The notes beneath the pieces were generated by a model. That model was not told the origin of the DNA. It was given only the letters and a program-made list of their open reading frames with translations, and did no database searches. Shown one piece after another: positions 1 to 9,685 of a stretch of 64,000 bases of DNA. The DNA lies in NCBI GenBank assembly GCA_903857665.1, contig CAIOFV010000119.1, positions 34,987-98,986 of the forward strand. Reading direction: 5' to 3'. The stretch comes from an uncultured Myxococcales bacterium (GTDB lineage: Bacteria; Myxococcota_A; UBA9042; DTJE01). The translations under genes were made by a program, and so were the position numbers. Every line of letters begins with the position of its first letter. Within the stretch, counting starts at the first letter, position 1.

Positions 1-518
1 CGAAGGGCCGGGCGCTGGGCAGCGTTCCGATGGACCGCCCGTTCCCGCTGGTCGGCGATCTGGACCCGACCGTGGGCTTCCTGAACCGGATCCTGGAGGA
101 CGGCGCGGTGGACGAGCGCCCCTGGGCCCCGCAGGTCCTGCCGGCGCAGGTCATCGTCATCGGCGATTTCGCCATCGCCGCGGTGGCCGGCGAGCTGACC
201 ACCGTCGCGGGGCGCCGGCTGCGCGCCGGGCTGCTGGATCGCCTGAAGGGGCGCGGCGTGCGACACGTCGTGTCGATGCCGTACAGCAACACCTACGCCG
301 GGTACATCACCACCCCGGAAGAGTACGAGTGCCAGGGCTACGAGGGGGGGCACACGCTGTTCGGACGCTGGACCCTCGGCGGACACCGCACCCTGTTCGA
401 CCGTGTGGCTGCCCGGCTGCTGCAGGATCCCGCCGATCGCGGCAGCGACCGCGGCCCGGTGCCGCCGCGAGCCGATCCCGCCCTGGTGAAGCGCTGGGCC
501 TTCGTTCCGCGCCCCTGA
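1..518 (+). CDS. C-terminal part of a neutral (non-lysosomal) ceramidase family hydrolase
   Basis: The frame is open from base 3, so the 5' end lies outside the window and only about 171 residues are seen. The segment SNTYAGYITTPEEYECQGYE, followed by G-G-H-T-L-F-G, is the conserved neutral-ceramidase signature (Y-x-x-Y-x-T-x-E-E-Y-x-x-Q-x-Y-E-G). In the family this follows the zinc-dependent amidase core that splits ceramide into sphingosine and fatty acid. The C-terminal immunoglobulin-like domain of the longer family members appears to be absent, because the protein stops about 45 residues after the signature. The endoglycoceramidase-like gene at 1883-4078 would release the substrate of this enzyme. 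Family assignment is strong. Activity cannot be judged without the missing N-terminal zinc ligands. Confidence 0.82.
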   Translation, partial: KGRALGSVPMDRPFPLVGDLDPTVGFLNRILEDGAVDERPWAPQVLPAQVIVIGDFAIAAVAGELTTVAGRRLRAGLLDRLKGRGVRHVVSMPYSNTYAGYITTPEEYECQGYEGGHTLFGRWTLGGHRTLFDRVAARLLQDPADRGSDRGPVPPRADPALVKRWAFVPRP

Positions 519-658
519 TCGTCCTGCTCCCACGGGAGCCTGCCGGGCGCAGGCCACTTCCCGTCACGAACTCCATTTCCCGAAAGGCTCCCAGGCATTG
601 CCAGCCCGGCGCGGTCGGGGATACCATGCCCCCATCCGGAGGCCCGTGGGAGGAACCC

Positions 659-1810
659 GTGCACAACCGAGCGCTGCCCGTGCTGTTGACGGCCGGCCTT
701 CTTGCGATCGTCGGCTGCGCATCGACGTGCCCCTGCCAGGATTCCCCCGACGTCAAGGAGGGCCCCGTGACCGTCCGGACGTCCCCCTTCGGGAACCTTG
801 CCGACGGGACCGCGATCACGCGGTACACCCTGCGCAACTCGCACGGCATGACCGCCCGGATCATCACGTACGGCGCGACGCTGACCGAGCTGCTGGTCCC
901 GGACCGCGACGGCAAGCCGGGCGACGTGGTGCTGGGCTTCGACGACCTCGGGGGATACCTCGACCGCAGCCCGTACTTCGGCGCCACCGTCGGGCGCGTC
1001 GCCAACCGGATCGCCAAGGGGCGGTTCCAACTGGACGGCGTCGAGTACAGGCTGGCCACCAACAACGGGCCGAACTTCCTGCACGGCGGCCTGAAGGGAT
1101 TCGACAAGGTCGTGTGGCAGGCCCGGGCCGTGGAGTCCCCGGACAGCGCCGCGGTGCGCTTCAGTTACGTGAGCCGGGACGGGGAGGAAGGCTTCCCGGG
1201 GACCGTGATGGTCAACGTGATCTACACGCTGACGAACGACAACGTGCTGCGGCTGGACTACTCGGCCACGACGGACCGGGCCACGCCGGTCAACCTCAGC
1301 AACCACACGTACTGGAACCTTCGGGGGGAGGGGGACATCCTGGGGCACGTGCTGTGGATGGACGCGGACCGATACACCCCCGTCGATGACACGCTGATCC
1401 CCACGGGCCAGATGGCGCCCGTGAAGGGGACCCCGATGGACTTCACCACGGCGACGGCCGTCGGCGCACACATCCAGGACGTACCCGGCAAGCCGGTCGG
1501 ATATGACCACAACTTCGTGCTGAAGAGCGGTGGCGGCAAACTGGCGCTGGCGCTGCGGCTGACCGAGCCCGGGACGGGGCGCCAGATGGAGATGTGGACC
1601 ACCGAGCCCGGCATCCAGTTCTACACGGGCAACTTCCTGGACGGGACCGTCACGGGCAAGCGGGGCGTCGTCTACCCGTTCCACGGGGCGATCGTGCTGG
1701 AGGCGCAGCACTTCCCCGATTCCGTGAACCAGCCTGCCTTCCCGTCGATCGTGCTGGCGCCTGGCGGGACCTACACGCAGACCACGCTGTACCGGTTCAC
1801 CGCGAAGTGA
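659..1810 (+). CDS. Aldose 1-epimerase (galactose mutarotase) family lipoprotein
   Basis: This protein of 383 residues interconverts alpha and beta anomers of free hexoses. The GTG start at 659 is chosen because GGGAGGA lies just upstream and the protein then begins with a lipoprotein signal peptide (lipobox I-V-G-C, Cys20). An ATG at 626 would add 11 residues. The mutarotase fold is clear from end to end: GATVGRVANRIAKG near the N-terminus, NLSNHTYWNL with the catalytic histidine, and VLEAQHFPDSVNQPAFPS carrying the catalytic glutamate near the C-terminus. Most GalM proteins are cytoplasmic. A lipid-anchored one suggests it acts on sugars released outside the inner membrane, which fits the extracytoplasmic glycosidases encoded nearby. 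It lies downstream of the ceramidase and converges with the GH5 gene. Confidence 0.9.
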   Translation: MHNRALPVLLTAGLLAIVGCASTCPCQDSPDVKEGPVTVRTSPFGNLADGTAITRYTLRNSHGMTARIITYGATLTELLVPDRDGKPGDVVLGFDDLGGYLDRSPYFGATVGRVANRIAKGRFQLDGVEYRLATNNGPNFLHGGLKGFDKVVWQARAVESPDSAAVRFSYVSRDGEEGFPGTVMVNVIYTLTNDNVLRLDYSATTDRATPVNLSNHTYWNLRGEGDILGHVLWMDADRYTPVDDTLIPTGQMAPVKGTPMDFTTATAVGAHIQDVPGKPVGYDHNFVLKSGGGKLALALRLTEPGTGRQMEMWTTEPGIQFYTGNFLDGTVTGKRGVVYPFHGAIVLEAQHFPDSVNQPAFPSIVLAPGGTYTQTTLYRFTAK

Positions 1811-1882
1811 CGCGTCGTGAAGGCCCGGGCGGTTGGGGTGCCCGTCGCGAAGGCGCCCGACCGGGACGAAGGCCCGCCCCGC

Positions 1883-4078
1883 CTACCGGCTGACCACCTG
1901 GTTCCCCTGGATGAAGTAGTTCCAGCCCACCTGGGCGTCGCCTTCCTGGGGGCGCCGCAGCGTGATCGTATGCAGGGCGTCCGGGTCGTCCACCTCGGGG
2001 TGGTGGTACAGGATCTGCGTCGCCGGGTCCCAGTCGCAGCGCCCGTCGCTGATCCGCACGAAGAAGCCGTCGGGATACTGGATCTGCGGCACGAAGACCT
2101 CGGTGGGCGCCAGCGTCGCCCGGCCCCGGTAGGTCATCTGGAACTCGCCGTAGGCGGGCACCTCGCCCTTGTCGGGGTCGAAGGTGTGCACGTCGGACCA
2201 GTAGTGCATCGACACGGGCTTGCCGGCCAGCGCGTTCGGATGGGGCCGATCCCAGCCGTCCACCGCGCGCCAGTTCCCGTCCGGGTCGATGATCGACAGG
2301 TCCTCGTGGTTCCACAGGTCGCCGAACTCCCAGGAGTTTTCCGGGTTGTAGTCCCACAACAGGCGGCTGACGTTCAGGCGCTCCAGCGCCTCGAAGTAGT
2401 TGTTCAGCAGCACGGTGGTGACGATGTAGTCCTGCGCGCGCGCCGTTTCAATCCCGTTGAAGTCGAAGAACATCCCGAACTCGCCGAAGACGGCCGGCAG
2501 GTTGCCCAGCGAGTGCGTGGCGGGGGCCAGCACCTGCTCGATGCTGGCCTGGTAGTCCCGGTAGCGGACCTCCTCGGGGTTGAAATTGCGGGGGGTACGG
2601 AGGAAGGAGGGGAACGGGTACATGTCGGGATACCAGTGCGCCGCGAACACGAGCTGGTCGGGGTGGGGCAGCGTCGGGGCCCTCATGGACTGGTCCCACA
2701 TCCCCTGCGTGAGGCTGCCCGAACCGGCGAAGATGGTGCTGGCGGACAGCGCGGGCTCGATCCAGATCACCGCGTCCGGGTCCGCCTGCTGGATGGCCGC
2801 GCCCAGCTTTTCCCAGAACGGCCGCATGAAGGTCTCTTCGTAGTTGACGTTGACGGACAGGGCCGCGCCGAAATCCAGCTGGTCGAGGCCCCAGGCGTGC
2901 AGCGTTTCGGGCGTCGTGTCGGGCGGCAGGATCCCGAAGGCGACCAGCAGGTCGTAGATCGTCTGGCCCTGCTCCTTGCCCAGCACGCCCTGCAGCATGC
3001 CCAGGGCCCCGTCGATCGCGCCCAGCTTCACCGCGGCCGCCACCGCGGCCAGGACCAGGAAGTTCGCGTTCGGCTCGTTGTACACGTCGTACCCGGCGAC
3101 GTTCGGCAGGTCCGCCACCGCCACGGCCAGCGCGCGCCAGGAATCCACGAAGGCGTCCTGCAGGTAGTCCTGGATGTTCTTGCCGTCGTGGGTCAGGTTC
3201 GGGAACAGCGTCCTGCCCGCGAAGAAACTGCCCCAGCAGCGGGCGGTGTCGATCGAGATCGCCGCGGAGAGGCCCCAGGAGGACAGCGGCAGGAAGTCGG
3301 TGGTCGCGTTCAGCGGGAACGGCCCCGGCAGGTGGTCCTGGAAGTACTGGACGAACTCGGCGGAGGGGGTGTCGGTGCTGCCGGTCAGCGTGCGGACCGC
3401 GTTGACGAAGCCGGTGATGTCGCCGGTCTTCAGGCCGCTGACCAGGCGCGGGATGCCCCAGCCGGGCGACGACAGGTCGCGCTCGGGCAGCACGGCAGAA
3501 ACCACCCAGCGGGGCGCGCCGTTGCCGGACACGACGTCGTCGTAGGGCGGCAGCAGCGCGGCCAGCGTGTTTTCCAGCGACCCCGGGGCCCCGATCGTGG
3601 GGTGCTGGTTGTAGCGGGCGAAGATATGGCGGGTGAAGTCGTCCTGGTGCATTTCCAGCAGCACACGGATTCCGTGCCGCCCGGCCGCCTTCGCGATTTC
3701 GCGCAGGTAGGCGACGTAGGCGGTGTCGATGGTGTCGGGCCCGGTCGGCTGCAGGCCCTCCCACAGGATCAGCAGGCGGATGACGTTGAATCCCATCGAC
3801 TGCATCGTGGCGAAGTGCAGGTCGGCCTGGTCCAGCGGGAAGGGCTTGCCCACGTAGGAAGGGACGCCGTTGGCATCGATCGACGCCGGGATCTTGTCCC
3901 CGCCGCTGGTGTTGATGCCGTTCAGGAAGACGTAGCGGCCGTACTCGTCGCGCAGGTGCTCCAGATCGCCGTGGATGGGGGTCAACGGGTACGGGTCCGC
4001 CGGCAGGTCCCGCCCGCCGCACGCGATGCACGCGATGGACGCGAGGACCACGCCCAGCATGCCGACGATTCTTGCCAC
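1883..4078 (-). CDS. GH5 family endoglycoceramidase-like lipoprotein
   Basis: A 731-residue protein starting at GTG 4078, preceded by GGAGG five bases upstream. The signal peptide has a lipobox ending at Cys17 or Cys20. The N-terminal part has the motif F-L-N-G-I-N-T-S-G-G-D-K, then GFNVIRLLILWEGLQP and VLLEMHQDDF, which are typical of endoglycosylceramidases (GH5). The acid/base glutamate is in VYNEPN and the nucleophile glutamate in VFGEFGMF. The last roughly 90 residues form a beta-rich segment like the GH5 C-terminal domain. Family members cleave glycosphingolipids into an oligosaccharide and ceramide. A ceramidase gene end lies 1.4 kb away on the opposite strand. The substrate is inferred; other GH5 subfamilies such as beta-glucosidases share these motifs. 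Confidence 0.78.
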   Translation of the reverse strand: MARIVGMLGVVLASIACIACGGRDLPADPYPLTPIHGDLEHLRDEYGRYVFLNGINTSGGDKIPASIDANGVPSYVGKPFPLDQADLHFATMQSMGFNVIRLLILWEGLQPTGPDTIDTAYVAYLREIAKAAGRHGIRVLLEMHQDDFTRHIFARYNQHPTIGAPGSLENTLAALLPPYDDVVSGNGAPRWVVSAVLPERDLSSPGWGIPRLVSGLKTGDITGFVNAVRTLTGSTDTPSAEFVQYFQDHLPGPFPLNATTDFLPLSSWGLSAAISIDTARCWGSFFAGRTLFPNLTHDGKNIQDYLQDAFVDSWRALAVAVADLPNVAGYDVYNEPNANFLVLAAVAAAVKLGAIDGALGMLQGVLGKEQGQTIYDLLVAFGILPPDTTPETLHAWGLDQLDFGAALSVNVNYEETFMRPFWEKLGAAIQQADPDAVIWIEPALSASTIFAGSGSLTQGMWDQSMRAPTLPHPDQLVFAAHWYPDMYPFPSFLRTPRNFNPEEVRYRDYQASIEQVLAPATHSLGNLPAVFGEFGMFFDFNGIETARAQDYIVTTVLLNNYFEALERLNVSRLLWDYNPENSWEFGDLWNHEDLSIIDPDGNWRAVDGWDRPHPNALAGKPVSMHYWSDVHTFDPDKGEVPAYGEFQMTYRGRATLAPTEVFVPQIQYPDGFFVRISDGRCDWDPATQILYHHPEVDDPDALHTITLRRPQEGDAQVGWNYFIQGNQVVSR

Positions 4079-4178
4079 GCCCGCCTCCGTCCGCCTCACA
4101 GACGGCAGGAGTATCAAACGCGGAAGAATCCCGGTCAACACGGATGCGCCCGAGGCGGGTTCGGCTTCCGCGCCCGAT

Positions 4179-6023
4179 TCACGCGGGGATCTGGAAGCCG
4201 TCGACCTTGAACAGCCGCAGGCAGGCGTCCGCCACGTCCACATCGTAGAACGAGCCCCTGTGGGCCCCGATCTCCTCCAGCGCCTTTTCAATCCCCAGCG
4301 CCGGTCGATAGGGGCGATCGGACGACATGGCCTCGACCACGTCGGCGACGCAGAGGACCCGGGCGCCCAGGAGGATCTGATCGCCCTTCAGGCCGAGGGG
4401 GTACCCCGAACCGTCGATGCGCTCGTGGTGCTGATGGGCCATTTCGGCGATGGGCCAGGGGAACCGGATGCCCTTCAGGATCTGGAAGCTCATCGTGACG
4501 TGCGCCTTCACGATGTCCATCTCGGCCGCGCTCAGGCGGGACGGCTTCGCCAGCAGTTCCACCGGGACCGCGATCTTCCCCAGGTCATGGACCAGGCCCG
4601 CGGTGCCGATACCCTCGATGATGTCCGGCGACAGGCCCATCCCGGTCGCGATGGCCATGGCGATGGCGGACACGCGCCGCTGGTGACCGGCCGTGTAGGG
4701 GTCGCGCAACTCCACTGTCAGCGCGATGGCCTGGATCATGCCGTCCAGCGTCAACTTGCGCAGTTCGTCGGCCCGCTTGCGCTCGGTGATGTCCCGGACG
4801 GTCGCCTGGAGCACCCGGCGCCCGCCGAGGTCGAACGCCGACAGCATGACCTCCGCCCAGAAGTCCTCGCCGCCGCGTCGATGGTGCATCCATTCGAAAT
4901 CGTGGGAGCCCTTCTCGAATGCAGTCCGGATGCACTCCATCGATGCCGCATACGACGCGCGTCCGTCGGGCTGGTTCGGCGGCGAGATGTCGGCCGGGTG
5001 GACCCGCAGGAACTCCTCGCGATGGGTATACCCGAACATCTGGAGGGTGCAAGGGTTGCAATCGAAGAACCCGTCCGCGGTCAGCAACATGACGGCGTCG
5101 TTGGACCCATCGAAGACCGCCTGGAATCGCTTCTCGCTGCGCTCCCGCGCGATGATGCCGGCGATGACGTCGGCCGCTGCCAGCAGGAACCTCTCCTCCC
5201 CCTCGCTGCGGACGTGGCCTGCTCCCAGGTAGGTGGTGAGGACACCCACGACCTTCCCGTTGGCGGTCAGCGGCACGCAGTAGTGTCCGTGGGGCGCGAT
5301 TCCGTCGTAGCGCACGTCGTGCCGGTCATCCAGGTCTTCGGCAAACACGACCTTCCCGGTTTCCACGGCGCGGCCGCAAAGGCACGTTCCCCGGGGGACG
5401 GACTTGCACATCTCGACGCAGACGGGCGACATCCCGAGGTTCACCGCCATGCGGAGGTTCCCGGTGTCGTCGTCCACGATCAGGATGGCGCCCTTCTTCT
5501 GGAGTTCCAGCCAGGGCAGCGAAAGAAGATCGGCAAGGATGGTCGTCAGCACCCCTTCGATGGGCGTTCCCGTCAGCGAGTCGCGCAGCATCTGATCCAG
5601 CGCGGCCTGGGTCCTGTAGTGCGTTGCAAGCCGGTCCTCCCCCTGCCGGGCCAGGGTGATGTCCCGGACGACGTGCAGGAAGATCGACTTCCCGTCCTGC
5701 GTCTTCGCGCTGGTAGGGTACACCGCGGAGTTGAACCAGCGCCCGGTCTCGATGTCGTGCAGATCCCTGTCGATGGCGCGGCCCCCGGCATGGACGGACT
5801 CCTCCAGCGGGCATCCGGGGAACGGCGTGTCCATTCCATGGATCGCCTTCGGACAGTAGGCCCCTGTCAGCGCATCCTGCGTCCTGCCTGTCGAGGCTCG
5901 AACGGCCTGGTTCGCGTACAGGATCCGGTGCTCGGAATCCACCAGCATCGCGAAGTCAGGCAGCGCATCCAGCAGGCCCGGAACGGTGACTGCGCGCGGC
6001 AGGACGGGTTCGGGTGCGTCCAT
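4179..6023 (-). CDS. PAS-GAF-PAS-HD-GYP sensor, probable c-di-GMP phosphodiesterase
   Basis: A soluble 614-residue sensor with no membrane helix. Domain order is PAS (about 15-130), GAF (about 150-300, with the motif PRGTCLCGRAVETGK), PAS with PAC end (about 305-415, ending VRDITERKRADE), and HD-GYP (about 430-605). The metal-binding HD pair is in GLVHDLGKIAVP, and HHERIDGSGYPLGL is a complete GYP signature, so hydrolysis of cyclic di-GMP is expected. The start at ATG 6023 follows GAGGAG by about seven bases. It stands alone, 100 bases upstream of the GH5 gene on the same strand. The signal sensed is unknown; the Cys-rich GAF could bind a small ligand. Confidence 0.9.
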   Translation of the reverse strand: MDAPEPVLPRAVTVPGLLDALPDFAMLVDSEHRILYANQAVRASTGRTQDALTGAYCPKAIHGMDTPFPGCPLEESVHAGGRAIDRDLHDIETGRWFNSAVYPTSAKTQDGKSIFLHVVRDITLARQGEDRLATHYRTQAALDQMLRDSLTGTPIEGVLTTILADLLSLPWLELQKKGAILIVDDDTGNLRMAVNLGMSPVCVEMCKSVPRGTCLCGRAVETGKVVFAEDLDDRHDVRYDGIAPHGHYCVPLTANGKVVGVLTTYLGAGHVRSEGEERFLLAAADVIAGIIARERSEKRFQAVFDGSNDAVMLLTADGFFDCNPCTLQMFGYTHREEFLRVHPADISPPNQPDGRASYAASMECIRTAFEKGSHDFEWMHHRRGGEDFWAEVMLSAFDLGGRRVLQATVRDITERKRADELRKLTLDGMIQAIALTVELRDPYTAGHQRRVSAIAMAIATGMGLSPDIIEGIGTAGLVHDLGKIAVPVELLAKPSRLSAAEMDIVKAHVTMSFQILKGIRFPWPIAEMAHQHHERIDGSGYPLGLKGDQILLGARVLCVADVVEAMSSDRPYRPALGIEKALEEIGAHRGSFYDVDVADACLRLFKVDGFQIPA

Positions 6024-6088
6024 GGGGGGACTCCTCGTGTCAGTAGAGTGCGCCTCGTTTCGCGGAGTTCTTGGACCTGACTATACCA

Positions 6089-8278
6089 CTAGGACTGTTG
6101 GTACGTGCAGGTCACCGTGACATAGACCGGGGCGTTGATCGTGCCGACGGCCGTGTCCCCCAGCACGCAGTCGAACTGCGCGGGCCCCGACACGATGGTC
6201 ACGGCGTAGGCGGCACCCTTCTGGACCGGGTTCGGGAATGCGAAGGCCCCGCACGACCCCGTCGGCGAGACGTTCGGTTGTCCGTCCATCCCCAGGACCA
6301 GGCCCTGGTCGATGTTCGCCAGCGTAACGCTGCACTGGCCGAGGTCGGTGCCCGGGATCTTCGCCACGACGGTCCCGGAGACGTACAGCCCGCCCACGGT
6401 GACGGTCGCCGAGTCGGTGCCCACCACGTAGTCATTGTTGGCCGGGCCGGTGCTCGGGGTGAAGACGACCTCCACATCGACCTTGTCCGTGTCGCCCGAC
6501 TGGGCGTTCGAAGGCGCAGTGTAGAGGACCGTGGAGCCGTTCGAGATCAGGCTTCGACCGCCTTCCGACGAGACGTCCCCCTGCGTGCCGACGCCGGCCA
6601 GGGTGCCCTGGACGCAAGAGAAGTCGTAGAGCAATTGCCCCACGGCGCCCAGGCCGCCCCCGACGTTCACCGCGAACGTCTGCGTCGCGCCGGCCCCGAC
6701 GAAGGCCTCCTTGGGACTGATGGCCACCGAAGGCGTTGCCGTGGTGACGTCCCAGGCGTTGTACAGACTGGATCGGCCGATCTGGTAGAACACCGACGCC
6801 GTGTCGGCAGCCGTCATCGCGATGTCGACGACCTTGATGGCGCCGCACACGGTCGCCAGCGAATCCGCCCAGACGGACGAACCCGCGGCGTTCACGCCCA
6901 GCGTCTTCAACTGGTCCTGCGCGGCCTTGAAGATCGCCTCGCGCACCAGTTTGTTGCCGGCCATGGCCTTGAGGATCGCGGACAGCGCGTCCTTGATGTC
7001 GCCCGACGCCACGTACTGGTCGATGTTGAGGCCGGCGGTGCCCAGTTCGTACGACAGCTGCGTGATGAACGTCGTCCACTGGCCGGGGTCGTTCAGCAGT
7101 TTCCCGATCGACTTGGCCGGCACCGCCTTGGTGACGATCGGCCAGACCAGTTCCTTGGCGATTTCGAACAGCACGACCAGCTTCGCCTGGTCCGCCAACT
7201 TCGTCGCGAAGGTCGGCTGGCCGGCCAGATCCGCGGGCACGGCCAGGCCTCCCGCACCGGCCCCGACCACGAAGACCCGGAAGCTGTTCGCCTTCGCGTC
7301 GGGCGGGTCCATGGGCAGCGGGATCGTGGGGGTGACCTTGGGCGCCCACGCGACCTTTCCGACGAAATAATCGATCAGCGAGCCGATGACGCCGGTCGCG
7401 CCGGTCGTGCCCGACTGGAAGCCGCCGCCGACCTGGACCCACGCGGGGAGGGCGATGGGCGGGTCGGTGGACTTGCCCGTGACGGGGACGAAGCCGGTTC
7501 GGTAGACCGCCCAGAAGCGATGGATGCGGGCCGTGTTCCGGATGAAGACCCCCAGGTCGTCCAGGCTGTCCAGTACCTCGAGCCCGTAGGGGTTGGCGCT
7601 CTTGACCAGCACGGACACGGCCTTGCCCGTTTCGGTGACGACGGCCGACGAGCGGCTCGCGGGAGCATCCGACGAAGCGAGTGGCGCGATGATGCTGGCG
7701 GCGGCGCCGGTCGCGGGCAGGAGCGAAACGGTGGCGGCATCGAGGGCCGCCAGGAGTTCGGCATCCAGGTCGGCCAGCGCCGTCGGGTTGGCCGCGATCC
7801 GGGCGGAGATCACCTGGGCGAGTGTCGCCGTTTCGGGGGCCGCCGCCAGGATGTCGTACACCCCGGGCCATTGATCCTGGGGCAGCACGAACGACAGGGT
7901 CGAAAAGAACAGCAGTTCCTGGGCGGTGGAGGTCGGGCTGACGTCGTTGAACGCGGGGTTGTCGGTATCCACGTGGCCGAGCATCACCAGACGGCCCTGC
8001 GCGTCCGTCGCGGTGACCGTCGCCGGACCCCCGCCCGGCGGCTCTGCGACCGTGAAGCGGCCATCGACGCCCACCGGCGCGTCGTCGCTGGACGAGGAGA
8101 TCGTCAGGTCGACGGCCGAGAGACTGGTACCAGGGGGCAGCGTGACCCTCCCCGAGGCGGATGACGTCGCACCCGGGCCGGGGCTCGCACCTCCGCATCC
8201 GCACAGGGATGCCGATACCGCAAGTCCGACTGCCGCCGTGCCCAGGAAGGAAGCCCCTTTCGAACATCGCGTGCGCAT
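6089..8278 (-). CDS. Large lipoprotein of unknown function with Ig-like C-terminal repeat
   Basis: A 729-residue exported protein whose signal peptide ends at A-S-L-C-G-C-G-G (Cys26 or Cys28 lipidated). After the anchor comes a short beta domain like carboxypeptidase-regulatory modules (A-S-G-R-V-T-L-P-P-G), then a long Ala-rich helical region without recognised catalytic motifs. The last 90 residues hold a beta repeat of the kind found in many exported bacterial proteins (F-A-F-P-N-P-V-Q-K-G-A-A-Y-A-V-T, a Cys pair, and a final V-T-V-T-C-T). I do not recognise a function. It is transcribed away from the asparaginase gene and ends 65 bases before the HD-GYP gene on the same strand. Confidence 0.8.
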   Translation of the reverse strand: MRTRCSKGASFLGTAAVGLAVSASLCGCGGASPGPGATSSASGRVTLPPGTSLSAVDLTISSSSDDAPVGVDGRFTVAEPPGGGPATVTATDAQGRLVMLGHVDTDNPAFNDVSPTSTAQELLFFSTLSFVLPQDQWPGVYDILAAAPETATLAQVISARIAANPTALADLDAELLAALDAATVSLLPATGAAASIIAPLASSDAPASRSSAVVTETGKAVSVLVKSANPYGLEVLDSLDDLGVFIRNTARIHRFWAVYRTGFVPVTGKSTDPPIALPAWVQVGGGFQSGTTGATGVIGSLIDYFVGKVAWAPKVTPTIPLPMDPPDAKANSFRVFVVGAGAGGLAVPADLAGQPTFATKLADQAKLVVLFEIAKELVWPIVTKAVPAKSIGKLLNDPGQWTTFITQLSYELGTAGLNIDQYVASGDIKDALSAILKAMAGNKLVREAIFKAAQDQLKTLGVNAAGSSVWADSLATVCGAIKVVDIAMTAADTASVFYQIGRSSLYNAWDVTTATPSVAISPKEAFVGAGATQTFAVNVGGGLGAVGQLLYDFSCVQGTLAGVGTQGDVSSEGGRSLISNGSTVLYTAPSNAQSGDTDKVDVEVVFTPSTGPANNDYVVGTDSATVTVGGLYVSGTVVAKIPGTDLGQCSVTLANIDQGLVLGMDGQPNVSPTGSCGAFAFPNPVQKGAAYAVTIVSGPAQFDCVLGDTAVGTINAPVYVTVTCTYQQS

Positions 8279-8615
8279 ACCCGTTTCCCCCGGTCAAGGG
8301 TCCCCACGGCCCGAACGGGGCCGTCCGTCCTGGCCTGCTCCCCCGCGACGTCGCGACCTTGCCTAGGAACATGGATACGATGACTCCGAATACAAGGCTG
8401 AAGCGCATGGCGTTGTTCCCTGGACGTGCGGAGGGTGTCCATCGGACGAGGCTCGGCCGCCCACTTCGCGCAGGTCTTCCAGGAGGTCCTTCCCAAGCCG
8501 GTCAGGCTGCCGGTTGTGGAATCCGTCCTGTCTGCACAGGACCGACGCGGGCGACTCCGCGGCGCTTCAGGAAGTGTGGTATTCGTTCAGGCCGCTGGAT
8601 GCGGGGGAACGCGAC
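8279..8615. other. Divergent intergenic region without a supported gene
   Basis: These 337 bases separate the lipoprotein gene at 6089-8278 (leftward) from the asparaginase gene (rightward). Short open frames cross it on both strands but have no ribosome binding site and no family resemblance. A stretch near 8368-8400 is visibly less GC-rich than its surroundings and is the best place for a leftward promoter. I could not fit a convincing -35/-10 pair. Confidence 0.5.
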
Positions 8616-9602
8616 ATGGCGAAGCGGGTACTGCTGGTCCACACCGGGGGGACGTTCGGAATGGCGCCTTCGGGCACGCCGGTGACGCTGGCGCCCGGGC
8701 CCCTGGTGGCCCGGATCCTGGAGGAGGTCCCGGAACTGGCGGAGGTCGCGGAGCTGCGCCTGACCGTCGCCTTCAACCGCGACTCGGCCTCCGTGGAGCC
8801 GGGGGACATCCTGGACCTGGCCCGCATCATCCGGCAGCAAAGCGGCGATTGCGACGGCGTCGTGCTGATCCACGGCACCGACACGATGGCGTACACGGCG
8901 TCGGTGCTGGGGTTCCTGCTGGCGGACCTGGGCAAGCCCGTGGTCCTGACCGGCTCGCAACGGCCGCTGGCCTACGTGCGCAGCGATGCGCGCGGCAACC
9001 TGGTGGACGCGGTGACGCTGGCCACGCGTGGGGTGCCGGAGGTCGGCGTCTGCTTCGGCGAGCACTGGCTGCGCGGGGTGGCGACGGAAAAGCGGAGCGT
9101 CCACCGGTACCAGGCCTTCGAGTCGCCCAACCTGCCGCCCCTGGCGGAGCTGGGCCTGCACATCCAGATGCACCCGCACGCCGGGCGGTTCGAGCGCCAG
9201 GTGCCTGCCGGGCTGGGGCAGGCGATGGAATGCGCCCTGGCCGTGTATGCGCCGTTCCCGGGCATGCCCTGGGTGTTGCCGCACGAGTCGATCCGGGGCG
9301 TGCTGATCGAGGCGTACGGGACGGGCAACCTCCCGATGCAGCGTCCGGACCTGCAGGCCCTGATGGACCATTGCCGGCGGCGGGACATCCCGCTGGTCGT
9401 CGGCAGCCTGTGCCCTTCGGGCGGCGTCGATCTGAAGACCTACGAGCTGGGACGCATGGCGGCGGAGCGGGGCGCGATTTCGGGCGGGATGCACACGCGG
9501 TGGGCGGCGCTGGCCAAGATGGGCCTGGTGCTGGGAGCGGGCGGGACCCCCGGTGACGTGCGGGACGCCTTCGGGAAATCGTGGGCGGGGGAACCGGTGT
9601 GA
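8616..9602 (+). CDS. L-asparaginase, type I (cytoplasmic) family
   Basis: A 328-residue enzyme hydrolysing L-asparagine to aspartate and ammonia. The first catalytic threonine is in HTGGTFGM (Thr13), and the second Thr-Asp pair in IHGTDTMAYTASVL (Thr88, Asp89). The SDARGNL motif and the C-terminal G-G-M-H-T-R segment fit the short type I family, and the length is normal. No signal peptide is present, so it should act in the cytoplasm. The start ATG 8616 follows GGGGGAA by about seven bases. It is followed by the GH13 gene after 83 bases on the same strand; no functional link is evident. Confidence 0.9.
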   Translation: MAKRVLLVHTGGTFGMAPSGTPVTLAPGPLVARILEEVPELAEVAELRLTVAFNRDSASVEPGDILDLARIIRQQSGDCDGVVLIHGTDTMAYTASVLGFLLADLGKPVVLTGSQRPLAYVRSDARGNLVDAVTLATRGVPEVGVCFGEHWLRGVATEKRSVHRYQAFESPNLPPLAELGLHIQMHPHAGRFERQVPAGLGQAMECALAVYAPFPGMPWVLPHESIRGVLIEAYGTGNLPMQRPDLQALMDHCRRRDIPLVVGSLCPSGGVDLKTYELGRMAAERGAISGGMHTRWAALAKMGLVLGAGGTPGDVRDAFGKSWAGEPV

Positions 9603-9685
9603 GTGCGCGGGGCGGCGGGTTCGGGAGCAACACCCGCCTGGCGAACCGGGATGGGTTCGGCGGGTCCGGCGAGGGAGGAACGCGC

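Noticed and set aside
1817..4210. Long plus-strand open frame of about 800 codons
   Set aside because: It is the mirror of the GH5 gene: Arg/Val/Gln/Pro-rich without any motif, as expected antisense to GC-rich coding DNA. The minus-strand frame has complete GH5 motifs.
6432..8408. Minus-strand frame beginning with a signal-peptide-like leader (M-R-F-S-L-V-F-G-V-I-V)
   Set aside because: Past the leader it is a shadow frame of the lipoprotein at 6089-8278 with Arg/Gly-rich composition, and no ribosome site precedes it.
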